Source: Hypericum androsaemum
Lineage: Eukaryota; Streptophyta; Magnoliopsida; Malpighiales; Hypericaceae
Length of the DNA: 64,000 nucleotides
Reading direction: 5' to 3'
Assembly: GCA_963995505.1 (NCBI GenBank)
Contig: OZ023181.1
Location: forward strand, 7,787,487 to 7,851,486
Part shown: in pieces, positions 13,161 to 20,929 of the stretch
How the letters are laid out: every line of letters starts with the position of its first letter
How positions within the stretch are numbered: position 1 is the first letter of the stretch
Made by a program: the position numbers and the translations under genes
Notes under the pieces: model-generated
The model's database searches: none
Seen by the model: only the letters and a program-made list of their open reading frames with translations
What the model was told of the DNA's origin: nothing

Positions 13161-14382
13161 TGTAAACATATTTCTTACAGCAGAAGCGACATCCTTTTCG
13201 TCCACTTCTCAACTCCATTGGTGCATTAAAGGCAATTTTCTCCAAAATTCCCCTTCTGACCAAATATCGTGCGCCAATCTAATATGTGGTCATAACCTCC
13301 AGCCTAGATACACTCTTGTATCTTCTTGTCAACATAAATTACGCGCTCTTTAAGCACCTTTCTGCTATCCTTATTCTCCCTCCAGCAGATACGACGCTTC
13401 AATATCTTACGATGCATTTTGCGTACATTCGCAATGAGTGCTTTGGTAAAAAAAAAGAGTGGAGTCCTCTTGACAATCATCGTAAACCTGCAATACGATG
13501 CAGAAACTTTGGGTCAATACTTGTACTTTTTTCCAGGATCGAAAATCACAATTTTCAATCAAAACGATGATGCCATATATCAAGGATATGTTCACAATTG
13601 AGCTTTCATATATAATCAATAGGTCATGTTCAATTTTTTATTTTATCAGTACACATACTTCAAAAAAATTAAAAAATTAATTTATATATTTTCTGCACCC
13701 TTCCAAAAAAAATATTAGGTTTGTCAAAAATTATAATAATACTTTTTCAAACCAAAATGGATAAAAGATTTGTATAATCTTAATACGGCATATAGAGCCC
13801 ATATTGACTTAAGAACAATTATAAATCAACTTAATATCCAAGCCAGGCCCAAAAAATCTAACATGGAAGGCCCATCAGTCCATGGGAGCCCGCAGTGACT
13901 TTTCCAACTCGGTCAACATGGGTTGGGCTTTTCAGAATTAGCCTCGCGAGGCCTTTTTTCTTATTCATTTTTATTTTCTAATCTGTTTTGGGCTTGGCCC
14001 CTACGAAATAAATTTAAAAAATATTTTAGAACCCAAACCCGAGTTTGGATATAAACAAATTGGTCCACCCAAAAAAAGAATCTCGAACCAATTTGAAAAT
14101 TTTAACTAGACCTGTTTTAAAAAAACTGGCCCATTTTCGGATCTGACCCAAAATATATCTCCTTTCTTCCACGGAATAGCACCGCTGGTGAGGATTCCGG
14201 CCATGTCGTCGCGAGAATGGTTAAAGCTGTCTCGTTCGATGTTGAGACCACTCGTGGCCTTGTCGGCGGCGATTGACGCCTTCTCCGTCTCCGGTTTCTG
14301 TCGGCATGGTGATGCGACCTGCGTGTAGTTCGGGTTTTTCACTCCCGAACGTCAGCATCAAATCTCCATCAAATCAAGTCGT
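13161..14382. other. No recognisable gene
   Basis: Several overlapping short frames occur on both strands but none shows a known motif. A GC-richer patch at 14150-14350 has an open frame on each strand and could be a fragment of a host gene. I could not identify it. Confidence 0.45.
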
Positions 14383-14472
14383 GAGTTTAAAATTAAACGA
14401 ACTCTACGTTTAATATCGGAATAAGATTAAATCATGGGTGTATTTTAGATTTCACAACTAAAATTGTAATAT
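14383..14472 (-). repeat. 5' LTR remnant of the old copia element
   Basis: This is a direct repeat of 7788-7873, ending in TTGTAATA where the other copy has TTCTAACA. It lies at the upstream end of the minus-strand copia, as a 5' LTR fragment should. The sequence on either side does not match the other LTR, so most of this LTR was lost or replaced. Confidence 0.5.
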
Positions 14473-14480
14473 AACTAAAC

Positions 14481-14525
14481 TTCCTCTCTCCTCAAAAGGG
14501 ATCGAGAGGATATTTACAATAAATT
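14481..14525 (+). repeat. Inverted copy of the Rep 3' UTR (viral small-intergenic-region-like)
   Basis: The plus strand here (core CTCCTCAAAAGGGATCG, then GAGGATAT and ACAATAAATTA) matches the minus strand of 15411-15461, just downstream of the Rep stop codon. In geminiviruses the coat protein and Rep genes converge on one short intergenic region holding both polyadenylation signals. The sequence lies downstream of the coat protein relic here and downstream of Rep there, so both look like copies of that viral region. Confidence 0.65.
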
Positions 14526-15085
14526 AGTCATAGACCCACTTGAAATATGTTGTCATAGGTCCGTCAACTTGAATAGGCGACTCGACGCCATTATACAAGA
14601 TACAAAGCACCTTGCTCCACATCCCAAATAGTCCCAGTCGCCGATGACTTCCAGCTTGTTGGAATGTTAAGATTCTTCCAAAAGAACTTCTTAGAAACAG
14701 CCAGCTTCGCAGGCTGACAAGGGTGAGATCTAGCACCATCACTTGAACTGATGCAGGTAGAAGTTAAACCTAACATGACCCTCATGTTTTACAATAAAAC
14801 GAGTCTTATTATTACGACTAACAGTCGCTTGGTCACAATTAGCCACAGCAACATCGAAGATATCTGTAAACGTCGGAATAGAATAGGGACTGGTATTTCG
14901 ATACAGTTTGGTATAATACTTTAATATTTTTCAAGAATAATATAATTTTTATCTTTCAAAAAAAAAAGAACCGGGGCTGGTGCTAGTTTCATAGACCAGC
15001 CACCAGTACGCATAGTATTCAGCCGAATACATCCAACCAGGAGCCGGAATAAAGAACCTTAATTTACCACCAATATTGTAACAAA
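14524..15085 (-). pseudogene. Endogenous mastrevirus-like coat protein relic
   Basis: Minus-strand translation gives blocks resembling the C-terminal half of a geminivirus coat protein, closest to the mastrevirus type. An aromatic block at about 14980-15070 includes YYAYWWLVYETS. A block at about 14840-14890 includes PTFTDIFD. A block near 14600-14700 includes KKFFWKNLNIP and TIWDVEQGALYLV. The end near 14524-14560 is TTYFKWVYD followed by a stop. The blocks lie in different frames. There are shifts near 14735 and 14600 and a retro-insertion at 14895-14972. No N-terminal part with a start codon was found. It cannot encode capsid protein. Family assignment rests on motif resemblance without a search. 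Confidence 0.6.
14895..14972 (+). mobile_element. Minute 5'-truncated LINE/SINE tail within the coat protein relic
   Basis: A 78-bp insert ends in an A-rich tail (ATCTTTCAAAAAAAAAA) on the plus strand. Similar 9-bp flanks, GGGACTGGT before and GGGGCTGGT after, look like a target-site duplication with one change. The coat protein-like frame resumes on the far side. A dead-on-arrival LINE insertion is the simplest reading. Confidence 0.6.
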
Positions 15086-15410
15086 TCGTTCGATTAAATC
15101 TTGATTATTTATTCTTACCATTACATAAGACCAATAGAGCCACTCATGAACCTAAAAAATTATATCGTTTAAAAGGTATCCGTCGGCTCTTGTTCTGTTG
15201 AAAAGTAACTGATTTTTTTTATAGATCCATAAGTTCTATGAGATCGCTCCAAAAATTGCACGCCAAATTTGCTCCCTTGATTCTACATATAGGCCATAGG
15301 TCATGGCATATTAGAGACTGAACGAATTCCTATACCTATCCAATGACATTTATAAGAGACAAAATTCAGTACAACATGAAATAGAGTTTGAGACAATCAA
15401 CAAATTCTTA
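15086..15410. other. Spacer between coat protein relic and Rep 3' UTR
   Basis: No protein similarity was recognised. The spacer is not an antisense copy of the coat protein end, which would follow the Rep 3' UTR in an unrearranged viral genome. It may be rearranged viral or filler host sequence. Confidence 0.4.
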
Positions 15411-15411
15411 A

Positions 15412-15417
15412 TTTATT
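15412..15417 (-). terminator. Polyadenylation signal AATAAA of the actin-Rep gene
   Basis: A perfect AATAAA on the minus strand lies 54 bp past the Rep stop codon, within the sequence that also occurs inverted beside the coat protein relic. It is probably the original viral polyadenylation signal. Confidence 0.6.
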
Positions 15418-15471
15418 GTACATATCCTCCCGATCCCTTTTGAGGAGAGTGGAAGTTTTGGGCCGTCATGA

Positions 15472-16391
15472 TTAAAATAAAGGGGAATCTATATTGATGA
15501 AAATTACATTATGTGATGCCCATTCGGCGAATCCGGGGTCCGCAGCTATGTCTCTATGATATGACATATCCTCGTTACAAAGAACTATTGTGGGTATTCC
15601 GCCTTTCATAGTTACTGCCTTCTTCCGGTATTTCCGGTCCGAGGTGTAGTCGCGTTTCGCCCCAAGTAGTCCTTTCTTGTTTGGGAGGGATTTGAATTTT
15701 ACATTGTCTAATACATTATATAACGCGTCGTTGTTATACAGACTGAAATCGACAAGATTTGCAAAGTAATTGTGGGGGCCGAGACTTCGGGCCCATTCGG
15801 TCTTGCCCGTTCTCGGTGGGCCTTCCAGGATTAGGGATATGGGGCGATCTGGTCTGGGGTTAGGTTTCTGTAATTAAGATTCAAACAGTCAGGTTAGGTT
15901 CTGTCATCAATCTCAATTTGTTGTTATTTCGTCAGTTGCCAATTATTGCAATTTGCGTGCTTGGAATACTTACAGTGTAGAGGTTTTTGTCGCACCATTC
16001 TTGAATGGCTGCGGGTAGATGAGGGAAATTGCGGTATCTGGGTGTATACACTTCAGTGGGAGTGGGCCACATGTAGTTGGCAGCGTACAACAATTTTCTG
16101 CGATATCTGGCCAACACATGTGGTTGTTCTCGTTCAACCCTTCCAAGGAAATCCTCCTTGGATGTGGATTCCGCCAGAATTCGCCCCCATATTGCGTCTC
16201 TGGTGGACTTCCTGGGCGCATCGTCGCCCGCAAACCTGGCCTGCGTACATTAAAAAAAAACCCGAATAAGAAACTCATAGACAGTAGTAGTAGTTCGGAA
16301 TTACCCATAAGTTAGTCAACAACTAACTAACCTTCACCATTCCGGTACCATTGTCACAGACGAGCTGTTGAATACCCTCACCGTCGGCCAT
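15472..16391 (-). CDS. Actin-Rep chimeric gene (actin N-terminus fused to geminivirus-type Rep helicase)
   Basis: Three coding exons (16391-16332, 16240-15974, 15867-15472) join in phase 0 to give 240 residues. Exon 1 is the plant actin first coding exon (MADGEG..., VCDNGTGMVK), and its intron sits at the conserved plant actin position after Lys20. Exon 2 opens with actin-like ARFAGDDAPR and then becomes Rep-like: an oligomerisation region (TSKEDFLGRVERE, then YAANYMWP). Exon 3 is the SF3 helicase/ATPase domain: Walker A GPPRTGKT (residues 125-132), Walker B-like VLDNV (about 161-165), motif C IVLCNED (Asn207). The HUH endonuclease region is absent. The 106-bp intron (GTAAGT to TTACAG) just before the ATPase domain matches the position of the mastrevirus Rep intron. 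Unspliced RNA would stop at 15932, recalling RepA. No frame break is seen. An ATPase or interfering role is inference. Confidence 0.85.
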
Positions 16392-16402
16392 TTCTTAACA
16401 AT

Positions 16403-16635
16403 CTGAGTAAGAATCAGACGACCAATCACCCCAAAAAAATCCCGACAAAATCAATAATCGCACAGATAGAATTAATTCTACACTCGGACGTTCAACGGAC
16501 CAGATCAAGCCACAGAATCAAAGCACCGCCGACTGTTAAATGAAAAATCCACAAGATCTAAACTCCAACACCAAAAACAAACGAAACGACACCGTAAGAA
16601 GTAAAGCAAAAGAGCAAGAGCGTCGTCGATCTCAC
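16403..16635 (-). other. Actin-type 5' leader intron
   Basis: The minus strand shows a donor CAG/GTGAG at 16635 and an acceptor TTACTCAG at 16403, eleven bases upstream of the ATG. A T-rich intron ending just before the start codon is a hallmark of plant actin genes and commonly enhances expression. The leader exon upstream (16636 to about 16715) is rich in CT repeats. Confidence 0.75.
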
Positions 16636-16744
16636 CTGCTGGGAGAGGAGAAGACAGAGAGAGAGAAGGGACGCGCAGATAGCGGCTAAAACGAGGGTAA
16701 GCTTTAGTAGTAGAGATAGAGAGAGAGGGTGGATGGGTGGGGGG

Positions 16745-16752
16745 TTTATATA
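16745..16752 (-). promoter_or_regulatory. TATA box of the actin-Rep gene
   Basis: TATATAAA on the minus strand lies about 110 bp upstream of the leader-intron donor. This leaves room for a short CT-rich leader exon. The arrangement matches a normal plant actin promoter. Confidence 0.65.
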
Positions 16753-16794
16753 GTGGGATAGGGGTTTCGAAATGCAAATGAAATTTGGACCAAA

Positions 16795-16848
16795 TTCGAA
16801 AACATTTTCCCACCAAAAAAATCCGAGAACATTTTCCCACCAAAAAAA
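16795..16848. repeat. Two 27-bp tandem repeats in the actin-Rep promoter
   Basis: Two near-identical 27-bp units (core ACATTTTCCCACCAAAAAAA) stand head to tail about 45-100 bp upstream of the TATA box. They could be duplicated cis elements. No factor-binding motif is claimed. Confidence 0.7.
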
Positions 16849-16989
16849 TTCGAAAATTTTTGGTGTGACGTAAAAGAGAAAGGAACATGAAATGGGACAT
16901 GAGAATCGTATCATTTAGACTACCCACATCAGCAACCCATCCAATCCAGGTCACGGAATAAACATTAGACTCTATTTATAGAGATACAA

Positions 16990-17725
16990 AATTTAATATT
17001 TTTTAAATTATTTTTTAAATTTATTGCTAAAGATAAGCTAACCACAAAAATATTATCCAAATAAATCTATTTTTACGAATAATATTATGCCAAGTAGAAA
17101 TAACTAGATAGTTAGATAAATAAATAATAAAAAAACTAACCAATCCGCTCGGCCGAGCGGATTTCATTTAACACCATTTTTTAAAAAAATATTAAAATAA
17201 TAGGCCGAGCGCTCGGCGCTCGACACTGCTGCAGGTAGTCTTACACCACTAAGGGAAAAAATAGGTTGTTTTGTATATAGGGATTTGATCCCACATTTTC
17301 AGAAAAAAAGGTAGCAGTTGGGTGTGATCTGGCTGACAGCCGCACCGAGAATTGTTTAGTTATAAGACTTAAATTTAATACCTTTTAACAATGACTATAA
17401 ATGGGACAAAATTAATTTTTTAGCCAATTGTATTTAGTACCAAAAAACTCAATTTTAATTATTTTGACCTAAAAAATGTAAATCTCTTTCGCATCATATC
17501 ATATCTGTTGTGTCGTAATATTATTTTCGGATCCTAACGTATGTATAATAAAACTAATATTACAACTAGTGTTCCATAACATAACAATATTATATTATTT
17601 TGGAAGAGTTTTATTACTTTTCAAAAATTTTATCCAACTCGAATTCAATCCAATACAGATGGCACAAACAAATAACTAATATCACTTACAACAATTAAGC
17701 GGATTCCCACCCAAAATTTTTTTAA
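16990..17725. other. AT-rich upstream region with GC palindromes
   Basis: No gene is seen. A 22-bp perfect palindrome and a second GC-rich palindrome stand out from AT-rich surroundings. The tract lies between the actin-Rep promoter and the MULE. Confidence 0.5.
17142..17163. repeat. 22-bp perfect palindrome
   Basis: The centre CCGCTCGGCCGAGCGG extends by three matching bases on each side, making a perfect 22-bp palindrome. A second palindrome, GCCGAGCGCTCGGC, lies about 40 bp further on at about 17203. Such GC islands often sit in MITE interiors, but no element ends were found. Confidence 0.75.
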
Positions 17726-18775
17726 GGGAAAAGTACACTTAAGTACTTGAAGTTTAGCACTTTCCAAGATAAGTCCATGTGGTTTGTTTTCTCGGACATT
17801 TCCGAGTCCCGGGCAGCCCGGGTAGATGCCCAGCTACATGTCTGTCGTGGACATTTTTATTTATTGCTGATTGCTGACGTGGCATGTGACAAATTACCAT
17901 ATTAGTCCCAAATTTGAAATAAAAAAATTGAAGGCCAAGCAACATTGAAAACCCGACAACCCAGAAAAACATTCAAAAAAGCTGAAAAAATGGAAAGTAA
18001 AATTAAGTAATTAATTGGACGATGAATTCGACAATAGAGAAGGAGGAATCAGAATGACGACAATGGCTAGGGAGGTATCAGATACTGGCCGGAACTGATT
18101 GGGCACAGGGAGAGAAAATTACCAGAAATTAATACCTAATAGGAACACCAGGGAGGAGAACGGAGTCGCATCTTCAGCGAACGGCAATGGCCCCCACTCC
18201 CTACCGCTTCCCTCGTCTTTCACTCTGCCTGACTTTGTAACCTCAAACTCGGCCACTCCTTCGCCGATCTTGATCCCCCTGGCTCACCCGCCACCAACCT
18301 CCCCCATCCCCCTCGGGTCGCGGTTGCGGTGGCACCGAGGCCGTGAGTTCCTGCTGCGGCCTCCTCGGCCTTCGCAACATCTTCCCTCCCTTCTCGAGCA
18401 CCTTCCCCCTTATTGGGGTTGGGTTGTGCTTCGTCATTTTGAAATGAAAGTTAGGTATTTTTTCCTACGGGTTTTTCGATTTTCACCTTCTTCTGCAAAA
18501 ATTAAAAGAAATTTTTTTATTTCGAATTTGGGACTGATATGGTAATTTGCCACATGCCACGTCAGCATTGGCAACAAATAAAATGTCCACGTCAGAAATT
18601 AAATGGCGTCGTTTTGGCAACGTGGACAGACATGTGGCCGGGCATCTACCCGGGCTGCCCGGGACTCGCAAATGTCCGAGAAAACAAACCACAGGGACTG
18701 ATTTTGGACGGAAAAAACTACATGTCCTTATCTTGGAAAGCGCTAAACTATATGATACTTAAGTGTATTTTTTCC
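17726..18775. mobile_element. Long-TIR Mutator-like element, non-autonomous
   Basis: The first and last 200 bp or so are imperfect inverted copies. The left end begins GGGAAAAGTACACTTAAG and the reverse complement of the right end begins GGAAAAAATACACTTAAG. Both arms share CGGGCAGCCCGGGTAGATG. The GC-rich interior (about 18100-18440) encodes no transposase, and its frames are low-complexity Pro/Arg-rich. Segment A shows an uninterrupted site (AAAATTTAAGC), which fits a 9-bp AT-rich duplication that has since mutated in the flanks. The interior could be captured host DNA, but I recognise no gene. Confidence 0.75.
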
Positions 18776-19940
18776 AAAAAATTAAGCACATGGCCACAGA
18801 GACCTCAGAATTTTGATTTCAGGAAACCTTGCAAGCTACGAGGAGTCGCAATTTTACAATTGAGAAAGGAAAGAACCTTGACCGATTGGTTAAAAATGGC
18901 CCAATTAGAGAATTGTTGCTGGCCTCGGTGGGCCTTTGAAAGCGTAAAAAATCAACGTAGAGGAGACACAGGAATAGCTTGGTCGAGCTGGAGTTTGGTC
19001 CCTGGGCTCAAAGTTTAGAGCCGTCATTTGGGCCAGGACGACTGCTAGGAGGATTGCATTTGCTTCCAAGGTTAAATAATATCTTTTGCTTACCAAAAAT
19101 GTCAATAAACATCTTGTACTTGGAATTTGTAGACTTAATTTGTCAAATCTGATCATATCTTACGTGACATCTACGTCCATCTTAAATACGCCCCGTGAAC
19201 TTTACTTTACTTCATTATTAATTTGCCTTGCGATTAAAAAAAAACAATTCTATGATCATCATGTTCACAGTGGAAGTCCAAAGACGGAAAAAAAAGCTCT
19301 TGGTTAAAAAACAACTATCTCCCCAACTCCATTTTCTCACTGCAAAAATCCTCCCAAGTTGCAGCAACCATCACGGTAAATCGAAAGGTAGTGAGGGATG
19401 CAAACAATTTCAGGATGTCTTCAAGCACCCTTTCTCTCGGAAGTTGGAGACAAAGATAAGCACGCTTTGGGTTGTGTTTTAAGACGAATAAGATGATAAG
19501 ATGTCGAGTAAATGTTCATGTATATATAACTTCAAGAAAGAAGTAATGACTCCTTTATCATCTTAAAGGTATGATTTTAGGCCAATATCCTTAACTAGAA
19601 AAATTTTCAATTGTCAAAGAGGTATTAGATTCTTTTCAAAGGAAGAGTATGATGGGTTGAAAGGATTTTGTAGATTATTATATTTATTTTTTTAACATGA
19701 GATTAATCTTGCTTATTTAAGATGATGTAGATGCCACACAAAACAATGTGATATGTTGGTGACCGAAAAAGTGGTTCTAGGTTGTTAATTTTTAATTTAG
19801 AAATATATAGAGAATTAAGTGGACTAGTTTGAAGTATAAGATATTTATTAAATATTTGGATCAATAAAAGTGGTTATTTCGCCTTTATTCTTAAACCTTT
19901 GTCGTGGATACCAACCGGTATCACAACATTAGGAGTGTGC
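18776..19940. repeat. Segment B (paralogue of 4054-5029)
   Basis: This colinear copy of the first part of segment A starts immediately after the MULE and ends at GTGCAT near 19940. The short frames seen in both copies are not conserved in length or frame, so the segment is treated as non-coding. Confidence 0.8.
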
Positions 19941-19944
19941 ATCA

Positions 19945-20124
19945 AACTCACAAAATATATCAAATCACAAAATCACACAAATTGAGACCGTGAAAAGAGC
20001 AAATTGATTTCAAGGTGCGCTTTCAGACCGAAACTGCTCGAGCACTTTCATGATCGGGGTCAATTTTTTACAAAATAGTCAAACTGTGAAATTTCCATGT
20101 AATATAAATGACTCGTTTAATATG

Positions 20125-20180
<56 letters not shown>

Positions 20181-20215
20181 CAGCCGAAATATCTACCCAC
20201 CACTGATTTCCCAAA
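19945..20215 (+). repeat. Dispersed repeat, inverted relative to 33985-34290
   Basis: This stretch resembles the reverse complement of 33985-34290. Both contain TATCTACCC next to CACTGATTTC or CTCTGATTTC, ATGACTCGTTT, and the AAAATCACAC block. It begins exactly where the B-type homology shared with segment A stops, so it is part of sequence present here but absent in A. It contains the AT microsatellite. Element class is unknown. Confidence 0.55.
20127..20178. repeat. (AT)26 microsatellite
   Basis: Uninterrupted AT dinucleotides run for 52 bp. The related repeat at 34 kb has only a short AT run at the matching place, so the tract expanded here. Confidence 0.95.
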
Positions 20216-20247
20216 ATAAGAAATTTGGAACATCAAATGATTACAAT

Positions 20248-20266
20248 TATCTCAGCCTTTATGCTT
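20248..20266 (+). repeat. Target-site duplication, left copy (LINE)
   Basis: The 19-bp sequence TATCTCAGCCTTTATGCTT is repeated exactly at 26505-26523 on the other side of the LINE. A long perfect duplication is typical of target-primed reverse transcription. Confidence 0.95.
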
Positions 20267-20929
20267 TTTTTTTGTGGGCGGAAAGAAGGAAATTATAAAA
20301 AAGAAAGGAAGGAAGAGTACAACAAAGAACCTACGACTTACCTCTCGCCAACCCACAACTTGGGCAGTCAAAAGAGGTGGGGTCCCCCAGTTAACAGACT
20401 AGGAGAGAGCCCGACCAACCTAGAAAATAACTCTGCTGATCTCACAAGCCAGGCAGTCAGAGTGACATCTCCAGTCGGCAGACCAGAAAGACGTCGCCTA
20501 ATAACTACCCCAGCAGACCCCACAAGTCGGCAGTGTTGTGGACCCATCACTAGACAATAGCCTAGCGAAAGGTTGCCTATAGACCTAGCCTTGAGGCATC
20601 CCGTGCAAGGGATCCAACCCGCCCACCCTCCTCGAGGACTGAACGAAGACAAAACCCATACATTTAGTATGTATGGTTGCAGCCGGGGGCTTTTGTAAAA
20701 AACTCTGTTGCCGCCAACAATAGGGAAAAAGATCACCAAAAGTCCCGTTGATACTGCCAGGCCCTATTACAATAGAAATAACCAAGAGACCAAAGAAGTC
20801 GCAATGACGCCACAGCCAGATAGCAATGTCGATCCTGAGAGAAGCGGAGGGATCGCCCGAAGACCCAAAAGTGCAGATTGAAGCTAGCCATCCCCCAAAA
20901 GTCAATGAGTGAACATGTAGAACGGTAAA

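Noticed and set aside
15946..16315. Plus-strand and alternate minus-strand frames over the Rep exons
   Set aside because: They overlap the well-supported Rep exon 2 frame and carry no motif.
18905..19156. Minus-strand frame also present at 4193-4384
   Set aside because: The two copies lie in duplicated non-coding DNA. Frame ends differ and changes do not favour the coding frame.
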